DNA of 64,000 nt from the NCBI GenBank assembly GCA_037957365.1, contig JARHVA010000350.1, positions 477,501 to 541,500 on the forward strand. Reading direction: 5' to 3'. Below, one piece after another: positions 21,560-32,041 of the stretch (position 1 is its first letter; the number at the start of each line of letters is the position of its first letter). The notes beneath the pieces were generated by a model. The model was not told the origin of the DNA and searched no databases. It saw only the letters and a list, made by a program, of their open reading frames with translations. The position numbers were made by a program, and so were the translations under genes. The DNA comes from Torreya grandis. Taxonomy: Eukaryota; Streptophyta; Pinopsida; Cupressales; Taxaceae.

Positions 21560-23870
21560 GAACACATGTTCAAAAAATTTCTCCTACTAGATGGGTCCCC
21601 AAGATCCCTATAGTTACATCCATTTCTTAGAGTTATAGGGAGACCCCATAGTTAATTTTTACTTTAGATATTTTAGATAATTTATAGCCTATACAACTTT
21701 CAGAGCCATAATATTAGCTTTTCCATTGTGCTTCACAATCATGCACAATTCCTCTCCTTAATATAGGACATCATGATAGGGAGTCCCCCATGAGACTCAT
21801 TGATTAGTATCATCCTTTCCCTATTTACCTATACATATTTTCTTATGATTGATTGTACATAGATCAAATATATTAAAAATTCCAAAACATTTAAATATTT
21901 CAAAATACAAAAATATACAAATGACTCTAAAACATGACAAACATTTTGATTGTATGCATTATCCATGCTTTACATTTCTACTACAATGCTAAACTTACAT
22001 TTTTTGTTCTATTCTATAGTTTATCTATTTATCTACATTACCATGTTTCACTTGATATTCTTTGAGTTTGTGCAATGACATCCAAATCTTTGATCGTTTC
22101 ACTCTACCCATTAAGGGGGCATCCTAATTATACATCAAGATAGACATCAAAACATATACCCACTGGAGGCATCTTCTACATGACTACACTATCCAATTTA
22201 TGTCATTCCTACACCACACACTCTAGTTATTATGTTAATGTGCATTACTTACTAGTTTACATAGATTAGTCTATTGACACTCACTAGTATATAGCACTTG
22301 TGTATTTTTTAACATATACCTAGTCTTGTACTAACATGTCTTACATACTTTCCCTCTTAATTTGACTAGTTAGAAGTGATTGTACTTATAGTTCCTTGCA
22401 TGCTTTCTTTTCTTGGTTAGCATAGCTACATTGTTTGAATTTCTTAGTTCCTATTTATTTCTTGTATTGATTTAGGACATTTTCAAATGTCCTTTTATTC
22501 TATTCATGTGTGTTCCTTAGGATATTTACCAATGTCCTTTACCTATACTTATTTATTTGATTGTGGCTTCCACATCAGCCTTGCTTATTTCAATTATATG
22601 TGTATGTGCCATTTGAACATACCTTGTATGCTTGCTTTCTAGTTTTCATGACATGTGCCGATGTCACTTGTTTGTTTGGCCCCTTGGCCACTCTTGTCTG
22701 ATTCTTGCTTCTTGTCTTATGTGATTTTTTCTTACGTACTTCTCATTGTTTGTAATGCTATGATTCATATCATGAATTTATCTTGGTTTCTTGGATGCTA
22801 TGATGGACATCATGCTCCATAACTCTAACTAACAACTAACCAAGCTTAAATTTCTAGTTTAGTACATTACACATGTTATTACATTATTATATCCATCTAG
22901 GCATACCTCTATTAATCTAAAAATCTCTCAATATAAATCATGTTATATCCTGAGATATCTTATCAGTTGTCATTGCTATATCATGTATTTTTATTTCATA
23001 ACACACTTGTAGGGATATTTCTTTTGAGAGTGGTCATTATAGGGTATTCATTCCTACCCTCAGAAGAGGAGGCAATAAATAAGGGTTTTGTCTCAAATAT
23101 CAGAGCTTGTAATAGTTGAAACAACAATTTTTAGAACACCCAAAACAACAACTAAACATCAAACTAATACGAATAAACTAGGTAGACAGTCAAGAATATA
23201 GAACATTTACTAGGTTTAGCCCTAAACAATAGTTCCCAACTTGGATAAAAATGTTAGTGCCACTAGTGTCCACTTTTGGTGCTCTTATCTAAATAGAAGA
23301 AAAACCAAACTTTCTAGAAGTAGGCACAAAAGTAAGTTGAGCTATAATTTTTGCACAATCAAACCAGTTTAGAATTAGTAGTTTTTAGTAAACTTTCACT
23401 CAAATAATACAAATATAAGGGTAATCATACATTTAATGATGGATCTCACTTCTAGTTTTCGATATGGTAGTTGATATAACTTCCAGATCAGAACCCATGT
23501 TTTAGACACCATTAATTAGGGACAATGTGCATGGCACATTTATTTTCTTTTCTTTCCAAGTTCAATATTACCAAGGCATTCTTAGTAGTTACATGCCTTA
23601 TTCCATATATAGATGGTTTACATCATTTTTTAATGGCTTTCATACAATCCTAACTTTTGCATTCCTAAGTTCTTTAGTAAATTTCATACAAGCCTAGTGT
23701 ACCAATTTAGAGTGGCTTTCATATAAGCCTAATCACCATCTTTCATAGTAGCCAAGAGTGGCCTAGTTTTTATCATATATTTAGCTATCTATTCCAAAAT
23801 TGTTAGATCATAATACATTTATGGGCTTCAAGATTCATCTCATATGACATACATTTGACATTGGTATTAT
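21560..23870 (+). other. Non-coding interior of B, no polymerase found
   Basis: I looked for RT, RNase H and integrase signatures on both strands and saw none. The region is pyrimidine-rich in parts (22400-22800). Confidence 0.6.
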
Positions 23871-23873
23871 TTC

Positions 23874-24185
23874 ATAGTTTCACTTCATGGAGCAATGATG
23901 GAGCCAAAGGACTAGATAGCCTTTGTATTCCTTATCCACCTATTCATAGGGATTGGACACATAATCAAAACATAGATCAACACACACATGATCATCTAGC
24001 TTCACTCAGTGGGCAATGATGGAGTCAAAGGTATAACTAGCCTTTGTATTCTTGAGCCACTTATTCAAAGGGATTAGACACAAATTCCAAACATGTTTCA
24101 ACACATTCATGATCATCTAATTTCACTTAGTGGGTGATTATGGAGCCAAAGGGCTAGCATTTTTATTCTTGAGCCACTTTTAGGG
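23874..24185 (+). repeat. Three tandem units of about 120 bp in the 3' interior of B
   Basis: Units start near 23877, 24000 and 24121, each with TTCACTYAGTGGGCAATGATGG-like text, then AGCCTTTGTATTC, then GGGATTGGACAC, then CACATGATCATCTA. They are about 120-123 bp apart and about 85% alike by eye. The array lies about 370 bp before the polypurine tract. Confidence 0.8.
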
Positions 24186-24550
24186 AATTGAGCACTCAAA
24201 TTTTTTCATGGTATTAATCTTCGTACAACACCTTCCATCATTACTCAATATAATCTAGCATCACAATAGGTTTTGTATTGGTTCATGTACTTGATAAAGT
24301 ATATGTATTCCTTTCTCTTCCTCTCTCTCTCTCTTACCTAGATTTGTACATTCTTATTTTAGATATAGTGTATCTATTAAGAAATGATCTACTCTTTGTT
24401 ATTATTGTAGATTAATACTTCATAATGTGCTCTCTCTATGCACACCCAATATCACACAACTTCATAAGCTTCACCTTTGTAGTTAATTTTAAGTACACTT
24501 TATATTTTTCCTTTATCCTAATATTTCACTTTGTTGCATCACTAGAATAA

Positions 24551-24562
24551 ATGGGGGGGAAA
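24551..24562 (+). other. Polypurine tract of B
   Basis: ATGGGGGGGGAAA (the G8 run and following A's) abuts the TGTAGTC of the 3' LTR. Confidence 0.85.
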
Positions 24563-25767
24563 TGTAGTCCTATAAAATGTGAAAATTGGTAAATTAAGTT
24601 TGGATAATGATACCTAACCCATAGGTCCTTGTTGCTTGCTCTCATGACCCTTATAGGCATCATTTCCACTAATTTCCAATCACCTATATCCTTCTAGACT
24701 TGATCCTAGCTAAGCCAAACCCTTCTTTCCATGAAAAATCAATCCCCCCAAGTCCTATCTACTTATGATAATAGAGATACACTAGGACTATATAACTGAT
24801 GCCACTCTTTTCTACTTTTAGTGTTATTGTCAAAGTCCATTTTTGGCCTAACAATCAATTTCTTTTAGTTCTCAATCCTTATCCTCATCAGCCTAATGTG
24901 AATACATTCAACCCATGACCAGTAAATCCCTATAAAATCCTATTCAAAGACTATTTAAATATGGTTGGCAAATATCACTAAGAAAGAAAGAATACAAGTA
25001 AGACTACTCAAGGAATGTTCCCTATTCTCTACATACAACTAGACAACACACTTATAAGTTCATTAAAATATTCACACCAGTCCCTATCCACCTCAATCAC
25101 ATCTAGTTTAGCATTTTACATTTTCATACACATAATTTCATAAAACACATCAAGTAGGATAACTATATATATATATATATATATATATTGATCCATCTTC
25201 AGAGTATTGGTATGTAGGCAATATACCCACACAAGAGGTGTAGATCCACATCCTATGAATAATACACACACTAACCCCCCCCCTCTTTCTCAAAATTAGT
25301 CAAAGAATAATGAAAGATAGGTTTTGAAGATAAAATCTACTCTACAAGGAGCTCTATAGACTTCTAGTTATCAAAACATCATGGACAAGGTCAAACAGAC
25401 CTAGTAAACAAAACCCAAAAAGCTTAGATCCTTAAGATAATAGTAGTAGAGGTGGACTATAACACTAGTGCCACTCTTATCTAGTTTTGGTTCTCCTTTC
25501 CAATCACAAAATGAATTTTATATCTTAGTTTGTAAGAGCATCCTAGTCTTGCACAGTGAATTCCAACCTCTATCTTAGTCAGATCGATCAGTTGCCAGCT
25601 AAGTGTTGTTTTCTTCTCCTTATTACTATTTTTAGAAAAGTTTGAATTGCAATTAATTTACAAAAATCAATAGCTTAATTATTGTCTATTTATTTACTAA
25701 TTTTACTACTCACACCCTTTAACTAAATTAGGAATAATACACTAATATTCCCAAATTTTTCTAATCA
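24563..25767 (+). repeat. 3' LTR of B
   Basis: It starts TGTAGTC and ends CTAATCA. It carries a (TA)n run at 25164-25189 that is absent from the 5' LTR, where TTACATATGACTTG stands, and a C9 run near 25276. Confidence 0.9.
25164..25189. repeat. (TA)n microsatellite in the B 3' LTR
   Basis: About 13 TA units, found in one LTR only, so they expanded after insertion. Confidence 0.9.
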
Positions 25768-25772
25768 ATGTT

Positions 25773-26238
25773 ACTTTTAGGAACAATAGGTCGAGCTATA
25801 CCTTGTTCATGTTTTCCCAATCCTTAGCCTTTATATCCATATTTTTAAAAATATTGAAGACCAAAATCATATGTTTTTGGTGTAGGACGTATGGGTAAAT
25901 GATCTTTATCTTCCTTAATATATCTCAACTCATCTCTTTAAATTTTAGGACCATGGACTTGATTAAAGGGATATATCTACCGTATCCAAGGCTTTGATAT
26001 TAGATGCTTTAATAATTGTAAGGATACAAGAGTAATGAATTTTTACCCCTTATTTTATATAAAGTTGGATATTTTTATAATCATAGTCATAAAATCAATC
26101 AATATCATCCATGATAAGAGATATTAACTACATAAAGAATATGACAAAGTAGGTAAAAAAACATCCTATATAGTATGCTTAGGCAAAAATGATGTTCAAA
26201 GATTGGTTTCATGAGATTGTTAACCTTAAAATGGTATT
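25773..26238 (-). other. Internal 5' segment of A2 beside its right LTR
   Basis: It is the expected leader/early-gag position of A2. A weak primer-site relic (TGTTAACCTTAAAA at 26217, against TGTTAGGTTCACCAAA in A3) lies before the LTR. Part of it may instead belong to the split fragment described at 17117-17378. No gene is seen. Confidence 0.45.
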
Positions 26239-27123
26239 TGTTCTAATTAATTAGTGTTATTATTAGATTACCTTTTAATGGGTATATAGAAATGACAATG
26301 CACAAGGGTGATAATTAGATCTACAACAAATCGATTAGGTGATAAACCTAGCTATAACATATGTTAAATTTATATAACTAAGAATAAGATAAATATAAAA
26401 AATAAAACAAAGCTATGTATTGAAATGAAAAATAAGTGATATACATAGTTTTTTTATGATAATATACTTTTGGATCTGAAATACCTAGAAAGTAGACAGG
26501 AATATGATTCTAGAATAGTTGCCTAATTTTGGAAATTTGACCTCTGGAGCTATAGACACTTGCATTAGCCTAGGATAGTTATGTTGATGCCAATATTTGG
26601 GTTAGATTAAAGTTTATTATATATAATACCTAATAGAAAAATACTCAACCATCTATATGCTTCTAGTTTTGTATCCACATTCACTCTTATGCATTCAAAT
26701 CTAGATCATAGATTATCACTCCACATGAAATTATAAAACTCTAGTTATTCGTATTCATGGTGACCTTAGATAAAAATGGGTTAGTGGGCACACAGTGTCA
26801 ATCTGACCCTAAATACCCCTCTGTCACATATCTAATACTCTGAATATGGCCTCAAATTGATGTAGTTACCCCTTATGTGTTAGCTTGTGTGTGAATCATG
26901 CAATATATGATAAGAAAGTACAATAGTGACCTAGCTTGTAACTTGGAAAATAAATATCTTAAGTTGTTCTTTTAGCATTTTAAACTTGAATATGTGGTGT
27001 CCCTATGACTGATATGAAAATAGGAAAAAATAGATAATTTTTTATCAATTTAATGTTTGATAAAATGATTTGATAATTTGCCTTTGTAATCTTTTGGTCT
27101 AAGTGAGGAATGAATGAGGGTTG

Positions 27124-27621
27124 TGTTGGATGGTGGAACCTAATCTTATTATAATACCTAATTATCTATGTGGGGGTGTGGGGGGGTTACCCCCCCCCCC
27201 CCCCCACTATGGTCATTTCCACTTTTGGAACAATTCCCTTGAAATTAAAAAATGTGAAAAATACGTTGTAAAATATTATAATTTTGTACTAAATCTAGAT
27301 CATTCACTATTGCGTCATAGATCTAATGGTATAAATTATGTTAGCATATTTTCCCCCTTATATGTAACCCTAATTTGATATGAGGGCATTGTAATCATGG
27401 TGGTTCATTGTGTGTGAGTGAATAGGATATTACATTAGATGTATTGTAAGTTTATCCCTTCATTTGTTGGATTGAATAATAAAAGAACTAGCTATTTTTG
27501 TTTTGACATAGACCATATTGGGTGAACCACATTAAATATATGTCTCTCTTGTATTGTGTCTTCTCAATTTTATTTCCATATTTATTTCATTAATATTACT
27601 CTACATTCTATATTGCTAACA
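27124..27621 (+). repeat. 5' LTR of Copia-2
   Basis: It starts TGTTGGATGG and ends GCTAACA. It contains a striking G-run/C-run hairpin at 27169-27209. A TATA-like CTTATATG near 27357 corresponds to AATATATAAT (about 31344) in the 3' LTR. Confidence 0.9.
27169..27209. repeat. Oligo-G/oligo-C hairpin in the Copia-2 5' LTR
   Basis: GTGGGGGTGTGGGGGGG, then TTA, then an uninterrupted run of about 17 C and CAC. The 3' LTR has the shorter AATGGGGGGTATGTGGGG, AATCA, CCTCCCCAC at the same place, so the C run expanded here. It can form a GC stem of seven or more base pairs. Confidence 0.85.
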
Positions 27622-27623
27622 AC

Positions 27624-27635
27624 TAGTATGAAATC
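27624..27635 (+). promoter_or_regulatory. Decayed initiator-Met primer-binding site of Copia-2
   Basis: TAGTATGAAATC, two bases after the LTR, matches TGGTATCAGAGC at 8 of 12 positions and lies where the intact site of Copia-1 lies. Confidence 0.6.
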
Positions 27636-27689
27636 CAAAGGTTTATTTGGTAGATAAACTTCTAGGGAAAAAATGTTCTTGGTTTGAGT

Positions 27690-28290
27690 GGGAGAAATGG
27701 TGGAAGAAGGAAAGTTTAAGATCAAGAAGTTTAATATCCAAAACTAATAGATATGGAAGATGCAAATGGAAGAGTATCTATATTAGAAGGATATTTTCCT
27801 ACCATTGGAAAAAATAGAAAATAATCTACCAATTATGAAGGATGAAGAATGGGAGGTTATTGATAGAAATGCACTAGGAATAATACAACTATACCTAGCA
27901 ATGTCATTGGCTTTCAATATTTTAAAAGAAAAGACAATAGAGAATGTGATAAAGGGATTGGATAGAGTGTATGAAAACCCCTCATCCTCTAACAAGGTAT
28001 TTTTTATGAATCATTTATTTAATATGGAGATGTCAGAACGTGGGTCTATTGATAATCATTTAAAATAATTTAACACAGTCACAAATTAGCTAAGATATAT
28101 AGGAATAAACTTTGATTCTGAGTTTAGAGATCTTTTGATTCTATGATCATTGCCAAAAAGATATAATGGCTTGTTCATGGCGGTGATTAATTATGTCTCT
28201 AGTTCAAACACTTTAAAGTTTGATGATGTTATTGTTTTTATTCTTAGTGAGAAATTATGATGGAAAATCATAGGTCAAACATCAAGTAAT
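27690..28290 (+). pseudogene. Gag of Copia-2 (UBN2-type), broken
   Basis: The longest open part, 27805-28068, reads MEKIENNLPIMKDEEWEVID, then RNALGIIQLYLAMSLAFNIL, then GLDRVYENPSSSNKVFFMN. This is the Copia Gag pattern (W...D..A...I...L......I, T...W..L...Y...S...K..L). It continues in frame past a stop to RYIGINFDSEFRDLLIL and SLPKRYNGLF. Stops occur at 28066 and several later places. Its role was particle assembly. Confidence 0.85.
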
Positions 28291-28394
28291 GTTTTGACTA
28301 TGGAGAATAGGGAAGACAAAAGGACAAAGGAATGTGCCCAAGGAATTGTGGTAAGTATAATAAGGGTATATCCAAATCTAGAGGAACATTGGTG

Positions 28395-28436
28395 TGTTAT
28401 ATTTGCAATAAGAAAGAACACTTAAAGAAAGATTGT
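28395..28436 (+). pseudogene. CCHC zinc knuckle of Copia-2 Gag
   Basis: CYICNKKEHLKKDC keeps all four ligands (C-x2-C-x4-H-x4-C), although the usual Gly before His is Glu. It bound the element's RNA. The codons stay in one frame. Confidence 0.9.
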
Positions 28437-28539
28437 TGGTTTCAAAAATAAAAATAAGGAGATGGACAAAATGATAAAAATTAGGAATCAAATGGATCAG
28501 GGGAGGTATTTCAAGATGCTTTAATCCTTTCATTAGATA

Positions 28540-28930
28540 ATATTAATTATTATTGGGTGTTAGATTTATGGCCTTCATTTCATGTTATACCCCATAGGAA
28601 ATATCTTCAAGACTATGTTTAAGGTGATTTTGGATAGGTTTATTTTGGTGATGGTGAACCTTTTAAAATTGTTGGAAAGGGTAAGATATAGATAAAATTA
28701 AATAATGGAAACAAATATTTGTTTAAAGAGGTGAGGTATGTTCTTGAGTTTAGAATAAATATAATTTTAATAGGGTAGTTGGAAAGTGAGGGATACATAA
28801 TTACATTTTCAAAAAAATTATGAAAGGTCACTAAAGGATCACTAGTAATAGAAAAAGGAGATAAGGTAGGTATATTATATTTATTTATTGGAAATGTTGA
28901 CTCTTCTATTACTTTAACTTATATATAAGT
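28540..28930 (+). pseudogene. Protease of Copia-2, active site destroyed
   Basis: YYWVLDLWPSFHVIP at 28548-28592 replaces the family motif W(V/I)LDSGAS(F/H)HV(T/C). The catalytic Asp (28563-28565) is kept but Ser-Gly-Ala has become Leu-Trp-Pro. Downstream VYFGDGEPFKIVGKGKI and LFKEVRYVLEF match the rest of the Copia protease with several stops. Confidence 0.85.
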
Positions 28931-29560
28931 GGATACAAAATTGTGGCACCATAGACTTGAGCACATGAGTGAGAAGGGGATGCAAGTTCTCCACTCAAAT
29001 AATTTATTTCCATATTTGAAGACGGTGGATTTCGATTTCTATGAGCACTATGTGTATGGAAAATAGAAGAGAGTCAAATTTATTAGAGTTGGGAAAATAA
29101 ATAAGGATGAAAAGTTAGAGCTTGTGCATTCAAATGTATGAGCACCAGTTTATGTATCATCCCTTAGTGGCTCTTCTTATTATTTTACTTTTATTTATGA
29201 TGAAACTACAAAAACTTGGGTTTATTGCATACAAAGAAAATATGATGTTTTTGATATTTTTAATAAATTGAAAGCTTTGGTTGAGAATGAGATAGTAAAT
29301 AAGTTAAAGTGTGTCATATCAGAAAATAGAGGTGAATATTGCAGCAAGTAGTTTGATAATTACTATTCATCCCATGGGATTCATGGAGAGAAGATGGTTC
29401 CATTAACACCACAACAAAATGGTGTGTCAAAAAGGATGAATAGGATAATCATGGAGCATGCAAGGAGCATGATATTTCATGAAAGTTTTCCCTTATAATT
29501 TTGGGTAGATGTTGTGGATACTACTATTTAATTAATAAGCAAAAGGCCTTCAAGTTCTTT
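28930..29560 (+). pseudogene. Pre-integrase and integrase core of Copia-2, all three DDE residues lost
   Basis: TKLWHHRLEHMSEKGMQVL is the pre-integrase block (RLGHM has become RLEHM). The core then shows ELVHSNV (first Asp is Asn, codon 29133-29135), ISENRGEYCS (second Asp is Glu, 29322-29324) and QQNGVSKRMNR (Glu is Lys, 29430-29432). Thirty-five residues separate the second and third positions, the classical D35E spacing, so the alignment is sound. Stops also interrupt. Its former role was inserting element DNA into the host genome. Confidence 0.9.
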
Positions 29561-30190
29561 AGATGGTGGCATTCTAGATAAACCATGGATAGGTAAAAAG
29601 GTATACTATTCCTTTTTAAAGACTTTCGATTGTAAATCATTTATCTATATTGATAAAGAAAATAGAACTAAGCTTGAATAAAAATCAAATAAATTAATTT
29701 TATTGGACATGGAATTAATGATTTTGGTTATCATTTATGGGATTTTAAAAATCATAAAATCATTAGGAGTATAGATGTGATATTTAATGATAAGGTCATG
29801 TATAGAGATCATTTATAGGGAAAAAATAAATAAATCCAAATACATAATATGTAGTACTTAATGAAATCACTAGAAATAAAATTCCAAAAGTGCCAAAAAA
29901 TTGGATTGTGCAATAACTACAACAAAAACCACAAGTATCTCAAACTCCTAAAGTGTAGTTATAAGATCTACTAGAGTAAGTAGACTCCCTGAATGATAAT
30001 CTCCTTCACTTTATTATTTATTATTGATTAATGATGGTGAGATAGAAATATATGAAGAACAAATGTAGGTAGAAACCAAAAATAAGTGCTAAAAAGACAT
30101 GAAATAGGATATGGACTCCTTAGTACATAACCAAACTTGGGATTTGGTTTAGTTGCCTATAGGAAAAAAAGAATTATAGATTAATGGGTT
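29560..30190 (+). pseudogene. Integrase C-terminal and linker region of Copia-2, strongly decayed
   Basis: Recognisable pieces are KPWIGKKVYYSFLKTFDCKS (the family KPSVxHLRVFGC block), then FIYIDKENRTKLE, then IIRSIDVIFND-like text. It is frameshifted and stop-rich. Confidence 0.65.
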
Positions 30191-30725
30191 TATAGGTTGA
30201 AGGAAGAAGATGGAGGAAAAAAGAGGTACAAGGCCAAACTTGTTGTAAAGGTATTTGCACAAAATAAAGGTATATATATTGATAAAATATTTTCTCTAGT
30301 TGTTAAAATGATTTCCATAATAACTATTATAAGTTTTGTAGCAGTAGAAGATTTGCACCTTGAACAGTTAGATGTGAAGATTGATTTCCTTCATGGTGAA
30401 TTGGAAGAGGAAATATATATGGAGTAGACATAGTGATATCAAGTGAAAAGAAAGGAGAAAATGATGTGTAGGTTGAAGAAGATTTTTTATGGCCTAAATA
30501 AATCTCCAAGGCTTTGGTATTTGAAATTTGACATGTTAATGAAAGAACAAACTTATAGTAGATATCATTCTAACCATTATGTTTATTTTAAAAGATTAGA
30601 TAATGGAAAATGTATTATCTTGTTATTATATGTAGATGGAATGTTTGTTTCAAGGTATAACATTTAGGATATAAATGAGCTCAAAATAAAACTTAGTATT
30701 ATAAATATAGAGATAAAGTATGTTT
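30190..30725 (+). pseudogene. Reverse transcriptase of Copia-2
   Basis: 30197-30427 reads RYKAKLVVKVFAQNKGI, then HLEQLDVKIDFLHGELEEEI, YME. 30443-30667 reads CRLKKIFYGLNKSPRLWYLK, then IILLLYVDGM. These are canonical Copia RT blocks (RxKARLVAKGFxQ, QxDVKTAFLxG, Kxx(L/I)YGLKQ(S/A)PRxW, LLxYVDDM). The second Asp of YVDD is Gly (codon 30638-30640). One stop lies between the two frames at 30425. Confidence 0.92.
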
Positions 30726-31040
30726 TAGCTATATAAACAAACAAGGAGATGATATGGATGCAATGGTTTATGGAAGAGTTGAGGTACAAGTAGGAATATT
30801 TCAAGTTGTATAGTGATGACCAAAGTATTATTCATTTATCAAATAACTTAGCATTCTAATCAAGAACCAAACATATACAACTTAGGTATCACTTCATTCA
30901 TTCAATCTTAGAGGATGGTCAACTAAATTTTTAAAAGATCCATACAAGTCAGAATCCTATAGATATGATGATAAATGTAGTCATAAAGGAGAAGATATAA
31001 AGTTGTTTAGCTTCAATAGGTATTTAAGGATAATAAGGAA
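30726..31040 (+). pseudogene. RNase H C-terminal remnant of Copia-2
   Basis: The text jumps from INELKIKLS to TNKEMIWMQWFMEELRYK, then KLYSDDQSIIHLSNNLAF, then SRTKHIQLRYHFIHSILEDG. These match the late Copia RNase H (EAIWLxxLLxEL, CDNxSAIxLAxNP, RTKHIDxxYHFIRE). The connection and first half of RNase H are deleted. Confidence 0.88.
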
Positions 31041-31103
31041 GACAAGAAAAATATGAGGGTCAAAGTTCAAATAAAAGTCCAAAGAAGAGTTGTAGCAATT
31101 AGT

Positions 31104-31118
31104 CTCCAAGTGGGATAT
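31104..31118 (+). other. Polypurine tract of Copia-2
   Basis: CTCCAAGTGGGATAT precedes TGTTGG directly; it is nearly the textbook plant Copia tract. Confidence 0.9.
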
Positions 31119-31603
31119 TGTTGGATGGTGGAGCCTAATCTTATTAGAATTCCTAGTTCCTAATGGGGGGTATGTGGGGAATCACCTCCCCACTATGGTC
31201 ATTTCCCCTTTGAGGGCATTACCCCTAAATTAATTTCTCTTTGAAAAATGCATTGTAAAATATTATAATTTCATATTAAATCTACACCGTTCACTATTAG
31301 GTCACAAATCTAATGGTAAAAATTATGCTGGTGTATTATTTCCCTAATATATAATCCTTATTTTATATGAGGGAATTGTAATCATGGTGGTGCACTGTGT
31401 GTGATTGAAGAGGAGATTATATTAGATGTATTGAAGGTTTATCCCTTCATTTATTGGATTGAATAAGAAAATAATTAGCTTTTTTTGTGTGGGCATTGCC
31501 CATATTAGGTGAACCACATTAAATATGTGTCTCGTATTGTGTTTTATGAATTTTATTTCCATTTTATTTTGTTAATATTTCTCTAAGTTCAATATTCCTA
31601 ACA
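31119..31603 (+). repeat. 3' LTR of Copia-2
   Basis: It starts TGTTGGATGG and ends CCTAACA. It aligns with 27124-27621 at roughly 80-85% by eye. Confidence 0.92.
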
Positions 31604-32041
31604 GGTTGATCTTGTATTTATATCAATCCCTTTGGAGAAATGACTTGCATTAAATCACTTAGGTCAACCATTAAGATATGTTTAATTTGTAAATTGGATA
31701 AATTTAGGGCATTAGAGACTTGTGTCATGTGAGGAGACTAGCTTTAACACATGTTTTTTCCTAGTTTCTAGTGTCTAAAGAGAAAAAAAGTAGGTATGAG
31801 CTCAAAACTTATAGAGTTGGAAGATAAGTACATTTAAAGCATTCTAGGTAAGATAGTAGGCCTGATTCATCAAAATAAGAATATTAAAAATAAGAGATAG
31901 GCCAAGGGGAACATGTTAGAATATATGTGAGACTTGCATAAGTAGGAAAGGTTTAGAACTAAGAGAAACAAACAAGGTCTAATATTTCCATGTGTACAAT
32001 ATTAAGGTGTTATATAATTCATAAATATCATCTATAATTGG

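Larger units (their letters stand above)
17379..25767 (+). mobile_element. Gypsy-type gag-protease LTR retrotransposon B
   Basis: LTRs 17379-18568 (1190 bp) and 24563-25767 (1205 bp) begin TGTAGTC and end ATCA. ATGTT is duplicated on both sides (17374-17378 and 25768-25772). The 6.0-kb interior holds a repeat-bearing leader, a gag relic and a protease relic on the plus strand, then more than 3 kb with no recognisable polymerase or integrase, a 120-bp tandem repeat and a strong G8-containing polypurine tract. It looks like a non-autonomous Gypsy-type element that relied on another element's polymerase. Confidence 0.9.
27124..31603 (+). mobile_element. Ty1/Copia LTR retrotransposon (Copia-2)
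   Basis: LTRs 27124-27621 (498 bp) and 31119-31603 (485 bp) are flanked by GGTTG (27119-27123 and 31604-31608). The primer site and polypurine tract are in place. The plus-strand interior keeps Copia order: Gag (UBN2-like), CCHC knuckle, protease, pre-integrase, integrase, RT, and the RNase H C-terminus. Every domain has stops or active-site changes, and a deletion joins RT to late RNase H near 30725. It is inactive. Confidence 0.95.
1..32036 (-). mobile_element. Outer LTR retrotransposon A2 (family A, Gypsy-type), interrupted by four nested elements
   Basis: The left LTR (1-1284) and right LTR (26239-32036, itself interrupted) are the same sequence in the same orientation. The polypurine tract at 1285-1297 and the minus-strand gag near 16443-16733 show that the element reads right to left. 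Its own internal DNA survives as four pieces: 1285-3115, 10802-11453, 15891-17378 and 25773-26238, together about 4.4 kb, close to the 4.9-5.0 kb of sister copies A1 and A3. The pieces join in the order seen in A3, which is the main support for one interrupted element. The window starts about 45 bp inside the left LTR, so the target duplication cannot be tested. No reverse transcriptase or integrase is recognisable. Confidence 0.8.
26239..32036 (-). repeat. Right LTR (5' LTR) of A2, split by Copia-2
   Basis: LTR sequence covers 26239-27123 and 31609-32036, together about 1.31 kb. The text on the two sides of Copia-2 (GAATGAGGGTTG, then ATCTTGTATTTATATCAATC) is continuous in the uninterrupted A3 LTR at about 46372-46400. 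It begins TGTTCTAATTAATTAG and ends CATCTATA. Confidence 0.8.
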
